A DNA stretch of 64,000 bases, from positions 930,001 through 994,000 of the forward strand of contig JAPVLO010000276.1 of the NCBI GenBank assembly GCA_027257055.1, written 5' to 3'. The position numbers and the translations under genes were made by a program. Shown piece after piece: positions 11,640 through 23,340 of this stretch. Source of the stretch: Cephalopachus bancanus (lineage: Eukaryota > Chordata > Mammalia > Primates > Tarsiidae). Position 1 is the first letter of the stretch; each line of letters starts with the position of its first letter. The notes under the pieces were generated by a model. The model searched no databases. It was not told the origin of the DNA and worked only from the letters and a program-made list of their open reading frames with translations.

Positions 11640-12280
11640 GAAAGGGGAGTGAGAGCAAAGAGCCCATACTCTGAGGGAGAAGAATGAGGACAGTCTCAGA
11701 ATAAGAACTACACCAAGGTTTAGTGACTGGTTTTTAACTCCTTTGCCTTAAGGAGGTAGTTGGGAGGGGATAAGGGTCATAAAGGCCATGGATTTGTCTT
11801 CATTTGGGCATCAGAGCTGGGTGATGAGCTTGTGCTCCATTTGCAATAGTCAGGTGATCAAGAAGGGAGGAAGGCCTGCTTTGCTCTGCTGACTCCAACC
11901 ATAAACACCCTGGAGATGTTTTCTAAATTTTTAGCAACTCACTTACTACTTCTTGTAGGATGAAATAGAGGTTACATTCTCCTGTACTTACTGGACAGCC
12001 TCATTCCCACAAGAAACCTGTTGTTGTGAGACAGACTTAGGCACATGAGACAAGCATGGATATTGAGAGCTGTAAATGTCTTATCTGGCTTCTGCTAAGG
12101 GATGGACACTAAAATGCAATCAACTCCATGCAGGAAAATCCAGAGATATGGAAGTCGGGGTCAATGGGGTTGGGATGGGGCCTTTAAACCCTAGTGGGCC
12201 AGTCACAGCTGGTAAACCAGATGGCCCAGCTACATCACAGTCTCTGTGTCCCCCACCCCCTTGCTATCCCCTAGTTTCTC
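11640..12280. other. Unique-looking spacer between two inverted Alus
   Basis: Nothing recognisable. One short ORF (12076-12327) runs into the ATT repeat. Confidence 0.5.
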
Positions 12281-12283
12281 ATA

Positions 12284-12323
<40 letters not shown>
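12284..12323. repeat. (ATT)n microsatellite
   Basis: About 13 ATT units, the expanded tail of the adjacent reverse Alu. Confidence 0.95.
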
Positions 12324-12598
12324 TTGAGTTGGAGTCTCACTCGGTCGCCCAGACTGGAGTGTAGTGGCCGCTCCCGGCCACCACAGCCTTGACCTGCTAG
12401 GCTCCGGCGATCCTTCCGCCTCAGCCTTTCAAGTAGCCGGAATTACAGGCACGCGCTACCACACCCGGCTGATTTTTTGATTTATTGTAGAGATGAGGTC
12501 TCGCTGCCCAGGCGGGTCTCGAACCCGCGGGCTCAGGCAGTCCACTCACCTCAGCCTCCCAAAGGCACGGGATTACAGGCTGAGCCACTGAGCCCAGC
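12322..12598 (-). mobile_element. Alu SINE, young lineage-specific copy with ATT-repeat tail
   Basis: Reverse-oriented; the B-box is intact on the minus strand (GGTCTCGAACC at 12515-12525). The tail has become an (ATT)n microsatellite (12284-12323). The duplication ATAAAGTATTAT flanks it (from 12281 and at 12600-12611). Confidence 0.95.
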
Positions 12599-12611
12599 TA
12601 TAAAGTATTAT

Positions 12612-14320
12612 TTGAACAAAGTTCCCACATTGCCTTCCCTGTGCCATGTGGAAGAAAGGAAAGGATTCCATTCCTTCCTCAAGGCTGAGCATTAAGGAAA
12701 ATCTGACTGGTGTTAGCAAAAATCACATGGGAAGATCCCAGACAGAAGATGTCTCATATACAGAGACTAGACACATGGTCCACCCATCCCCACCCTCACA
12801 TCAAGAAAACCCTTTCCAATAGACACTTCGGGGGTTCTTGTTTTATTAAAGAAAGTAACATTTCTTTATAGTACTAAAATGTATAAAAAGTTCATTCAGA
12901 GTGATTTGCTTCCTGAACAAAGGAACACTGGGAGGTGGAGGGCCCAGCAGTGAGAGATCATCTAAATACACTGGTTTTCAAACTTTTATGTTCTCAGCAG
13001 AAGCCTCTCTTTTTACCAACATCTTCTATAGAATATCAATATATAACGCTGATAAAAGTGACAGTGCTCTGGTTGAAGAGGAAGATGAGGAAGAGTCTTT
13101 CCCAGTTGGCCTCTTTTTATTCCTACTCTACCCCAAATTATCCTCTGTGACCCTTCTCCAGAAGCCTAGGTATCCCAGACAAATACTTGACAAGCATTCA
13201 TTTTATTCATATTCTCCACTTATAAGTAAGAAAACCCAAGTTTGGAGAAATGAAGTGTCCCACCCAAGACACAGCTGGTTGGTGGTAGAAGTGGGATCCC
13301 AGCCCAAGAGATCCAAGGTAGAGCTTCCCAGATGGCGTGCCATAGCACCCTCATGCACTGCCATTGAGTCTCAAAGCCTTGCAGACAGGCAGCAGGGACC
13401 AGGGTTGTTGGGGTTCCCATGCTGAGGTTCCTTGGAGGATAGCAGGAGCAGGGCAGGGTATGACGATGTGTCTTGTGGCCTCATCGGGCATGACTCTGCG
13501 CAACTCCATCACACTCTGCTGCACTGTGACATGCTGAACATGGCCTAAGAGATGCTCCACCAACTGGACACTCCAGAACAGGCCACTGTCCTTTATGGCA
13601 AGGGGCCCGTTGTGCTGGTGCAGGACTTTTGTTACAAGAGCCCAAGTAGCATGGCCACAGACCCCAAGGTGCTTCTAGACAGGGTGGGAGCAGGGAGGCT
13701 GGGTGGGTTTCTGGTAGATGTAGTCTCCAGACAGTGCCAACTCTATTGTCACCAATGTCAAATGCAAATGCTTCTAGACATGTACAGCTCCTGTGCCCTC
13801 TTAGTGGCTTCTGAGCTAGCTTGGCTGGCTGCTGTAACAACACACATCTGCTACAAATGAGAGTTTCTATGTTATTTTGAAATATTTGGTATGAAAAAGT
13901 TTAGTAGCATTCAAATCCATTAGCCTTATCACAAGATATTTTAAAATTACATTTGTCAATGAAAGAAAAGGAAGAGCTCTGAGAGTCTTTAAATATAATT
14001 TCAACTGCTGTAAATTTTTTAATGTGCTGCTGACTGTTGCACATAAAGTTACTTGTCAGTGAGATTTTTCAAGAATTTGAAGAGATCAGTATGTATTGGA
14101 AACCAGTGTGTATTAGAACTATTTCAAACATGAAGCCAGATATAGAAAGTTATGCTCATGGAAACAATATTGTTATCATTTAAAAATTAGAAACTATTTT
14201 CTAATGTCTAACATCTAAATTCTATGCAAATGTAAAATTCAATATCACTTCTAATACTTTGTGTTTTTATTCATTCCCTCAACAAATATGAGTTGAGAGT
14301 CAGGCAATAGTCTAGCCCCA
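12612..14320. other. Mostly unique sequence with one MIR remnant
   Basis: A short reverse MIR is visible at about 13190-13300 (TAAGTAAGAAAACCCAAG ... CACAGCTGGTTGGTGG). The 174-codon ORF at 12901-13425 crosses this MIR, so it is not a gene. See also the unassigned ORF at 13552-13860. Confidence 0.5.
13552..13860 (+). other. Unassigned 102-codon ORF, possible pseudogene fragment
   Basis: The frame begins MLHQLDTPEQATVLYGKGP and has a plausible globular composition, but its upstream continuation is broken by a stop codon (TAA at 13548-13550), as in a decayed retrocopy. There is no poly-A tract at its 3' end and no splice structure. I cannot match it to a family. It lies between a MIR fragment and AT-rich unique DNA. 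Confidence 0.12.
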
Positions 14321-14324
14321 GAAA

Positions 14325-15290
14325 ATATATCACTGAACAAACAGACAAAGCCCACTATCCTTATAAAGTTGACATTCTAGTGGAGAGAGGCAAGAATAAA
14401 TAATAATATAATAAATACAGCATGTCAGGAGATGAGTACTATGGAGAAAACTGAGCAGAGTGAAACAGATTGATAAAATAAGGTGATCAGAGTAGGCCTT
14501 TTGAGATGACAACATTGAGCAAAGATGTGAAAGAGGTGATGAGGAAGCCAGCCCTGCAGACATCTGGGGAAGAGTATTCAGGCGGTGGGATACACGTGCA
14601 AAGGCCTTGAGGCAGAATAAGCTTGGCATGTTCAAAGAACAGGAAAGGGCCCTAGTGGCTGGAACGAAGTGAGCATGGAAGAAAGTTGTAGGTTACTACT
14701 AAATACAAGGAGGTGAAGGAGACCAGATTGTGAGGGGATCCATAGACATTTGAAGAGCATTGCTCTTGACTCTGAGTAAATTGACAGCCATGTGGAATTT
14801 GAAGCAGAAGAATGACATCCGGTGTATGCTTTTTAGGGTTCACTCTGGTCATTGTGTTGGGAAAACCTGAAGGGGCTGGGGGACTGGATAGGTGGCTTTC
14901 ATGAGAATCCAAGGAAGAGGTGATGATGGTTGGAACAACACAGTAGCAGGTACCGAGGCCAGTTTATGAATGAATTCTAAAAGTGGAGGCTGGGGGATTT
15001 TCTGATGTCCAGTAAATAGAATAGGTGCGTACATACTGCATAATACATGTACAGACTATGGAGAGGACGTAGGATATGAACCAGGAGTTGAGATGACCCC
15101 AAAGGTTTTGGCCTGAGCAACTGGAAAGATAAACCAGATTTTAAATGAGCTGGAGAGATTCCAGATAAAGTGCGTTGGGATGATGGGGAAGGAACTAGGC
15201 ATTAGGATACTGATGTTCTACATTTGAGCTATCTATTATGCATCTAAGTAGAGATATCAAGTAAGCAGTGGGTATAAAAGCCTTAGTTTA
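14325..15290 (-). mobile_element. L2 LINE fragment, reverse
   Basis: The + strand shows the antisense L2 pattern in order: GACATTCTAGTGGAGAGAGG, GCAAAGGCCTTGAGGCAGAA, GCTTGGCATGTTCAAAGAAC, CCAAAGGTTTTGGCCTGAGC, GAGATATCAAGTAAGCAG. It is nearly 1 kb of the old RT/3' region, with many stops. Confidence 0.85.
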
Positions 15291-15360
15291 GGGAGATGTT
15301 ATTTTATTTTTATCATAATAATATCATGTAAAAAGTGTAATGGGCTTACCTCCCAGCAAT

Positions 15361-15376
15361 GCTCTCTCTCTCTCTC

Positions 15377-15415
<39 letters not shown>

Positions 15416-15515
15416 ATCTGTCTCTCTGTCTCTGTCTGTCTCTGTCTCTCTCTCTGTCTCTCTCTCCTCTCCTCTCCTCTCCTCTTCTCTTCTCACTCTC
15501 TCTCTCTCACTCTCT
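15361..15515. repeat. CT-rich microsatellite (TC, TCTG, CCTCT units)
   Basis: About 155 bases of pure polypyrimidine with interspersed G (TCTG). Compound repeat: (CT)n, (CTGT)n, (CCTCT)n. The Ser/Leu-rich and Glu/Arg-rich ORFs across it (15299-15766) are artefacts of the repeat. Confidence 0.97.
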
Positions 15516-15519
15516 ATCA

Positions 15520-16320
15520 TAATCTCCTCAAATTTACTCAAGTGTGCCATCAAGTATTTTCTTCTGTGAAGAAGTTTGAGAAGCATGGTCTTAGTCCCAA
15601 GGGTCTCTGGCCTGGGCAGCCAGGAGCCCTGAGTTCTAATCTTTTCTTGAGTGTGTATAGAACTGGTCATCAGTGGGTGGGCACTGCCACGTGGAACCTA
15701 CTATGTTTGGCCGCAACTATCCTGACTGGTCAGAGCCAGTGTGCTGCCAGTTGTTCAATATTTTGAACTCTTCCCATAATAGAAAGGCACATTCTGTGGA
15801 GTCAGAGAGGAGGAGCTTTGTGCCTGTTTGGTCACTCAACAGCTATGTGATGGCTGGGAACACTGGTCTGGTTTGCTAGTTCACTGGGTGTCGGCTGCTT
15901 CACTTGGGAACCCCCTTTCTGTGCTTGGGAACCCATCTGGTGATTCTTGGTTGGAGCCAGCATCCACCAAATGTGCCCTGCCTCCTGGCATTGAGAAGTA
16001 GGCACATGGCTACTCACTTTCAGATGCTATCACTTGTGAATCTGGATTTTAAGATAGGGATATAAAGGCTCAGGAACAGTTTGAAATTCATCTTGGCAGT
16101 GGCCAAAGTGGTGCCCGGTATCTCATGCAGTGGTCTTCTAACAGACTCTTCCTGGTGTGTCTTGGCCCCAACTCTGACCATCTTGGTTCATGTGTGTTTT
16201 CTAAACTCCCCATACATTCTGTGAGCTAGCAATGTCTTTTCCCAGAATTCCTTTTCTGTTTAAGTTAGCTAGAGCCAGTTTTTATCGCTTGCTGTCATGA
16301 ACACTAACTGATGCACTGTC
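15520..16320. other. Unique-looking sequence, no gene
   Basis: No repeat or exon that I can support. Confidence 0.45.
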
Positions 16321-16439
16321 CTAGCCTCCTCGGAGTCTCAGTTTTCTATAAAATGGAAATAATAGCTATTGCACAGAATTAAATGAAACAATTGTTTTCA
16401 GCACTTAACACAGTAGCGGGCAAACAGTAGACACTTAGA
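16321..16439 (+). mobile_element. MIR SINE fragment
   Basis: CTCAGTTTTCTATAAAATGG, AATAATAGCTATTGC and TAAATGAAACAATTG follow the 3' half of the MIR consensus. Confidence 0.8.
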
Positions 16440-17730
16440 CAACACTACTTCCCAATTAAAAAAAAAAAAAAACTCTTTCCCTTGACTGGCCTTAGTTGCT
16501 TCATCTTGGAAGTGGAGACGACAGAGAATGCTAATTCACCTCATTCTCTTTCAATCTCTTAAGAGGACAGCAGACTGGTTCATACCGTCACAAGACATGG
16601 GGCTGCTTAAAAGGCTAGAGAATTGGGAACAGGGCAGAATTAGGGCGGTCAAGGGCTTGCTGGTGTCAGGAAGAGTCTCATTAGCTAGTCCATAACTCAG
16701 CAAATCATAGTGAATGTGCCCCTGATTCCCGAGCTCTCCGCAGTGCGGGGGATGCGGCTTCATCCATCAGCCCGGCGCTCGGGCTGCAGGCAGGAGCAGC
16801 CGCAATGCCGCCTGAGTCAGCTGTAGGGCCGTGAGTTCTGGGATGGAGGCTGGGGCAGAGTGAGGTGTCGGTTCCACCAGCACCTGGCATCTCCAAGGCT
16901 GCGTTAGCAGGGGGCTGTCAATCTCCAGGCTGAAAAACAAGAGACAGAAAGGAGAAGAAACAATCAAGCATCAGACAGCAACAAGAGAGAGGGAGCCAGA
17001 GGCCAGGGGACTATTTTAAGTAATGTTTGATAAATTACCTGCCTGTCCTGGCCTCCTCATAAAGGAGAGGCTGGGAGTTGATGCTTGCATTTGACAACTC
17101 ACCAGAACAGAGGGCTGCAGGAATAAAGCAGACCGGGGCTGAGGGAGACAGCTGTATTTGTGCTTTCAGAGCAGGGGCCCCAGGTGGTGGTCCATGTTTG
17201 TTGGTTGGTCACAGGTTCACATGTGGCCATGCAGGCAGTCATGCACACACACGTGGAAATGTCTATGCACACAGGGATTGAGATGGTTGTGCTCATTGCT
17301 ATCCATTTAGATACACCCAACCCATGATCCCACATGCTATACAGGAGACCCTGCCCCCACCAGGTCAGGTACCATGCCTAGACCCTTTCATTGCCAAGGG
17401 TGTGTCTTCAGGTGGACAAGAGAAGATGTCCAAGCTGAGAGTGAACACCTTGCTCACTGGGAAGGGAAGATGGGGCATTGTGATTTTCCAGAAGCTAATT
17501 GCTTCCTGGATCTTGCTTTGATCTTTGTGCTGCCCTAGGGAACCCCTGAGGCCTATGCAGCAAGGATAATAAATTTAATTAACAGCCTCCTGTGACAGCG
17601 GTAAGATTTCTGTAGAAAGGATGTTTCTGAATAGGTCTGGCGGGATGCACAGCTTCTGCCCTCTCCTGTCTTTCCTGACATCTAACCCAGCCCCTTCCTT
17701 CCCTATACAGAAGTGTCTGGGGCAGGTTGA
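16440..17730. other. Unique-looking sequence, no gene
   Basis: Short A run at 16459-16471. A CACA-rich patch at about 17245. Otherwise nothing recognised. Confidence 0.45.
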
Positions 17731-17734
17731 GCTC

Positions 17735-17840
17735 ATCTGACTCTCCATCTGTAAAATAGGGGTAATAGCAAATATTTGCGTCTGCCTCACAGGGTTTTTA
17801 TGAGATTATGTACATGAAATGTTCAGCATTTCATCCGATA
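17735..17840 (+). mobile_element. MIR SINE fragment
   Basis: CTCCATCTGTAAAATAGGGG, TAATAGCAAATATTTGC and CACAGGGTTTTTATGAGATT match the MIR 3' half. Confidence 0.75.
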
Positions 17841-17989
17841 ACCATGGGGACCCCTGGTTGACTGTTAAAAAAAACTGCTGATTGTCACGCAAATTTGGAA
17901 GACCTCAGCTGAACAGCCCCACTTTCTTGCTCATGCCTAACCTCTGCTCCTTGGTTTTCTGCTTTGTAAATTGGAGATAATAACACTGC

Positions 17990-18380
17990 TGAGGTCTTAA
18001 AGTGTGTCCCTCAAAAATGCATACGTTGAAATCCTAAACCCCAAGGTGATGTGAGGCCTTTGGGAAGTGATTAGGTCACCTTTGGGAGGTCACCTTTGGG
18101 AGGTGATTAGGTCATGAGAGTGCAGCCCTCATGAATGGGATTAGTGGCCTCACGAAGGACTGGAGGGAGCCTGTTTGCCTTCTTGCCCTTCCGCCATGGT
18201 AGGGCACAGAGAGAAGGTACCATTTATAACCCAGAAAAACAACCCTCACTGACACCAAACTTGCTGGAGCCTTGATCTTGGATGTCCAGGTCTCTAAAAC
18301 TGTAAGCAATACATTTCAGATGTTTATCAGGCACCCAGGCATGGTACTTTGTGATAGAAGCCCATATAGACTAAAATAAG
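17990..18380 (+). mobile_element. MaLR LTR (MLT1/MST-type), solitary
   Basis: AAATGCATACGTTGAAATCC, TTAGGTCATGAGAGTGCAGC, CTTGATCTTGGATGTCCAGG and the TATAGACTAAAATAAG end are MaLR landmarks in order. It contains a local 14-base tandem duplication (GTCACCTTTGGGAG twice, about 18075-18102). Confidence 0.85.
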
Positions 18381-18394
18381 CACCTATCCTACTC

Positions 18395-19965
18395 TACCTT
18401 GCTGTGCAGGTCCAGTGAGACAGCACACATAAAAGTGCTTTCTAACTATAAAATGCGTGTCAGGTTGGAGTGTTATACTGATAACCTTCCTGTCCCCAGG
18501 GTGGTGCTGGAGCTAACTAGAGAACAGTCTGGCAGTTAAAGCCCTGGCAATCTAAGATTTTAGAGTGCCTGGTGCTCAGTTGAAGCCATACCTTTCTGAT
18601 GGAATATTCAATAAGCCTAATAGCAACTAGCCCCAAACCTGCTGGAAGGGGTTTACTGGAGCTGTGACATCTCTTTTCTGGACCTTGTGCCTAGAAAAGG
18701 GACAGGCTGGATGTTTCTTCTAAAGCTCCACCAATGTCATAAACTTGACAAGAAATTCAGGCTTCGTCTTTTCGTCCTTTTCCACAGTCTTGGGGATCCC
18801 CTACAAATAAGGTACAGGAGATCCTGGATATTTTGAGAAGTACTAACTCCAATGCCTTCTTGCGCCTCCACATTTTCAACTGCACGATGCCATGGAGTGC
18901 TTCGACTGCCTCCTCTCTATAAAGCAAGGAGAGCATCAGCCTCTCAGAAAGTGGTGAACATTCATTCCGAAAGCCCGGCTGGACTGAGAGGCAATGTAAG
19001 CTTTGGCTTGGCTCCCTGCTGACTGAGAAGCCCACCATGGCCCACCAGCCTCCCAGCATATGGGGCTCACTTTCCTGTTTCAGCAAAATGACAAATGGCT
19101 ACATGTGGAGGACCTTCGGGGACACTCATGAATGACTGAAATGGAAATGTGAAATTCAGGAATGCCATCTGGAATCCCATTACAAAGAGAAACCCAAAGT
19201 CCACATGGGAATAGGAGGCCTTGGCTTGAACAGGGCTCATCCCACAATGTCCCATAGATCACTCATCCACATCCCTGGGATCCAATGTGGCTTGTACTGT
19301 CGTCTGGGCCTCCATCTGCTTTTCTGGCCAATGGAGCTCACACTGTGCAATGGAAATGCCCTGAAGGGAGATGATGTGGTGGGTCAGAAGCTCCTGAGGC
19401 CCCAGCCAGCTCTCCCTGGGCTTCACCCAGAGCAGGGAGCAGGAAAGTTGGAAAGACCATGGCCAACACATGGCCGGGAAGGCTGGGGAGGTAGGGAAGA
19501 ACGTGATGAACCGCTCAGTCTCCTCAGAGCTGTGGCAGCCAGATGTGGAGACTGGCCAGAGGTCCCTCTGGTTCTATTCTCCAAGCCCTGCTTATCCAGC
19601 TGTCTCTGATGGCCCAGGTCAGGGAGCGAGGACAGACACTGGGGCCACAAAGGGGACAGCAGCAGCGCTCCCTTCCGTCTCTGATCCTCTTGCTTCCTTC
19701 CTCATGGGGAAGATGGTCCCGGCATTTGTTCTTCCCTGAAATGCATGTTAGATCAACACTCAGGCAGGCCCAGAGGGGAACCATGTAATGGAACATTGTC
19801 TTCCAAGTTTCCGAGCTGTCTCCTAGGACTCCAGAAGGCCGGCCATGGCTGTCTGCCCAGCAAGCACCCCACACAGATTTCTGCAATATTGCTAGGATTT
19901 TCACCATCATATCACTTGCTCCTCATCTGGTAGACATATAAATCTCTCATCTGACCAGGAAAAAA
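18395..19965. other. Unique-looking sequence, no gene
   Basis: A short MIR-like remnant at 18395-18460. ORFs of 109-134 codons at 18757-19086, 19205-19609 and 19524-19910 overlap each other on both strands and show no family pattern. Confidence 0.45.
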
Positions 19966-19967
19966 AA

Positions 19968-20105
19968 TGTGTTGTGGTGGGAGGAACACTGAGCTTGCAG
20001 CAGGAATCTCAGGGTCTAGCTGACCTTGGCCGCTGACTCACCGTATTAGTGACTCCTCATCTGTAGAATAGGGATGAGCAATATCTGCTGGCTTCATGGG
20101 CAAAA
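19968..20105 (+). mobile_element. MIR SINE fragment
   Basis: GGGTCTAGCTGACCTTGGCC and CTCATCTGTAGAATAGGGATG fit a forward MIR. Confidence 0.7.
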
Positions 20106-20139
20106 GGAAATAAAGAGTGCAAAATCCCTCTGAGCGAGG

Positions 20140-20335
20140 GACACTGAGCACCCACTACTTGGTGGGTACTCTTCCATATGTGTCCTTCCTCACGGAGCAC
20201 TTTACGGACATTATCGTTAATCCTCTTGACAGCCTATAGGCAACAATTATCAACCCCCTATCCCATTTTACAGATGAGGGAATGAGACTTGGAGAGATTG
20301 AATGATATACTCCGGCCAGTAAATGGTGGAGTGAC
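20140..20335 (-). mobile_element. MIR SINE
   Basis: GAGCACTTTACGGACATTAT, CCATTTTACAGATGAGGGAA and CCAGTAAATGGTGGAGTG read as a reverse MIR. Confidence 0.82.
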
Positions 20336-20425
20336 ACCCCCCAGGACCAGCAGCAGCGGCACAGCTTGGGAGCTGGAATAAATGCAGGTTCTCAGGCCCC
20401 ACAGCAGACTAAGCATCAGTCTACC

Positions 20426-20722
<297 letters not shown>

Positions 20723-20724
20723 TC

Positions 20725-21734
20725 AGAGTCTGCCTTTTAACAAGAGCTCCCCCACTACCTGCTCCACATGAGGTGATTTATTTTTTTAAGTATTTAAATG
20801 CAAGCCCAACTATACGATGCTATGAATAGTGTAATACTAGCATAATCACCCTAGGGACAAACTCTGCCACCAGGAGGGGTTTCTGAGGAACTCTGCTTCC
20901 TGTTTCTTAGGATCATATCCTACTCTCAAAAAGTCAGAAACCACAGGCCCAAACTGGGCTGCTCTGCAGGACCCTCAGCGAGACAGGTGGAAAGACACCC
21001 ACCTCATCCAGCTCCATCCTGTGCCCGGGCCAGTTCTTCCCTGGAAATGAGGCAGAAGAAATCCTCCCTCGTTAGTTCGGGAACTTGTTTCCCAGATGAG
21101 TCCTCTAGTTGGAAAGGCTTTGCCAGTTCCTGGAACCCAGGAAGACTTTGAAGCATTTTCCCTCTGCATCTGAGGCTTCCAGCCCCCCACAGGGCGGTGA
21201 TTGGCTGTGGGACCCCTCCTTGCTTGGGTATAGAAGCCGCTCCCGCCAGGGTGCCCAGTAAGTGACTTGATCTTGGCGTTGGCAAGCGGAGAAGCTGTGG
21301 GAGCTGCAGATGCCGTGGCCGTGCGCACCTCTCTTCATGGGAGCTTTCCAGTCATTTAGCTCTGCTGTGGACACGGAACCAAAATTAATGAAGTCTCCTG
21401 TGGGCCCTCAAAGCTCTCCACCCATCCAGACACTCTGACTCGCTGTCATTCAACAGACAGCCTGTGGGGAGCGGGACCCTGGGCTCATCCTCCCCACCCG
21501 CCGCTCCATACACGGGGACAGCACCTCCCTCCAGTGCTGCCATGGGCTGCTCCCAGAAAGACACCAGCTGGGATTTGGCATGTTTGTGCAGGGGGTGCTT
21601 TGCAGAGGGACAGCAACCATAGAAAACTGCAGGCACCAAGATGTGGCAAGGGGCCAGGGCACCTGAGCTACCTCCCAATGGAAGCTGGCTTCCTAGGAGC
21701 TAGGCCAGGTAAGCTCCTGCAGGGTGGGTGGTGG
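20725..21734. other. Unique-looking sequence, no gene
   Basis: GC-moderate, with overlapping antisense ORFs (20975-21374, up to 117 codons) that look like noise. No classified repeat. Confidence 0.45.
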
Positions 21735-22045
21735 CATTGCACCCAGTGGTTAATTACCCAAGTCTTAGAGTTAGACACACTTGGGTTCAAGTGCAGGCTT
21801 TAATGGTTATCAACCATATGGTTTGGGACAAGCCAGTTAACCTCTTTGTGATGCCCACAGAGGGATGTGGAGACTGGTAGGTCACAGGCTCAGTTTCCTT
21901 ATCTGTAAGATGGAGATAATAATGCATAGCAGTTTCTACCACAGGTAATGAAGACTTAATGAGAATGTTAATGAATGTTAAGAGTTTACCAGATACTTGA
22001 CAAATAATAAGTAGTTAATAAATTATAGCTGTCATTATTCAGTAT
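21735..22045 (+). mobile_element. MIR SINE with a short insertion
   Basis: Nearly full-length forward MIR: CAAGTCTTAGAGTTAGACAC, TTGGGTTCAAGTGCAGG, GTTAACCTCTTTGTG, then a 40-base insertion (21851-21890), then CTCAGTTTCCTTATCTGTAA and the 3' half. Confidence 0.8.
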
Positions 22046-22076
22046 GCCTATCCCTGCTACAGCGCATACAACTTCA

Positions 22077-22268
<192 letters not shown>

Positions 22269-22334
22269 TTATAAACAGAATACAGTGAATATGGCGGTTC
22301 ATTCAAAAATCCCTGTTCTGAAAACCTACTGTGT

Positions 22335-22690
22335 GCAAGGTGTCTCAGTCCATTGGGGCTGCTATAACAAAAATACCACAGACTAGGTCTGTTATAAACA
22401 AGATGTTTATTTCTCATGGTTCTGGAGGCTTGAAAGCCCAATCTCCAGGTTCCTGCAGATTTGGTGCCTGGGGTGGGTCTGCCTTCTGTTTCATAAATGG
22501 TAACTTCTTGCTGTGTCCTCACCTGGGGGAAGGGGCAAGGAGCTCCATGGGGGGTCTCCTTTAGAAAAGGCACTAAACCCATTCATGAGGGCTCTGGCCT
22601 CTCAAAAGCTCCATCTTCATGACAGTCCCCTTAGGGGTTAGGATTTCAATGTATGAATTTGGGGGTACACAAGCATTCAGTGCCTCCTTG
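22335..22690 (-). mobile_element. MaLR LTR, reverse
   Basis: TTTGGGGCTGCTATAAC-type start (CATTGGGGCTGCTATAACAA), TTATTTCTCATGGTTCTGGAG, TTGCTGTGTCCTCAC and TGTATGAATTTGGGGG read as a reversed MLT1/MST LTR. Confidence 0.82.
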
Positions 22691-22729
22691 GAGTATGATA
22701 AGAATTAAGCTGTGGCCATGCCCTCATGG

Positions 22730-23340
22730 TGCTCACAGAGGAGAGAGGAGACAGGTGGATCACAGGCTCAGTATACAGAGTCACAAGCGTTGTGATGAGG
22801 CACGAGAGAGATGCCACAGAAGCCTATGGTGGTACAAAACCTAGCTTGGTGATACCAGAGCTGAGTCTTAGAAGATGAGTTAATGAAGCCAAGAGGGTCT
22901 GGCAGAGCAAGAGAGGAAGAAGATAGTATCACAGGAAGGGGGTGAGTGCTTGGCACACTTAGGACTGCAAGTGTCCAGGGAGGGACAGGGGCCAGGCTTG
23001 GTCCCAGAGTACCTTGTGTGTATTCCAGGAGTTAGGACTTTATCGAGAGTGTCTGGCACATAATAGGTACTCGTAAATACTGACTGTCACTGAACAATAA
23101 GATAATGCTGAGCCTCTGAGGGATTTTAAACCAGGGAATCACATGGTCAGGTTTTTAGTCCAGGAAGCTCACTTGGATGGCAGAGAGAAGATGACCAGGA
23201 GGAGGCCCTCACTGGAGGCCAAAGCAGAGTCTGGGCGAGAGTAGACAGGCTGGATCCAGGAGCATGGCGAGCAGGTGCCGCTATTCCCAGGTGACAGGTG
23301 TGGTGAGAACAGACAGGCAGGAATGAGAATGACAGGCTGA
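22730..23340 (-). mobile_element. L2 LINE fragment, reverse
   Basis: Antisense L2 landmarks: GAGCTGAGTCTTAGAAGATG, TTTTAAACCAGGGAATCACATGG-type block (about 23127-23150) and CTCACTTGGATGGCAGAGAG. A short MIR-like interruption (CTGGCACATAATAGGTACTC) lies in the middle. Confidence 0.7.

Noticed and set aside
12901..13425. 174-codon plus-strand ORF
   Set aside because: It runs through a reverse MIR fragment and shows no family pattern.
15299..15766. Ser/Leu-rich (+) and Glu/Arg/Thr-rich (-) ORFs over the CT tract
   Set aside because: They are translations of a simple dinucleotide/tetranucleotide repeat and have no sequence outside it that looks coding.
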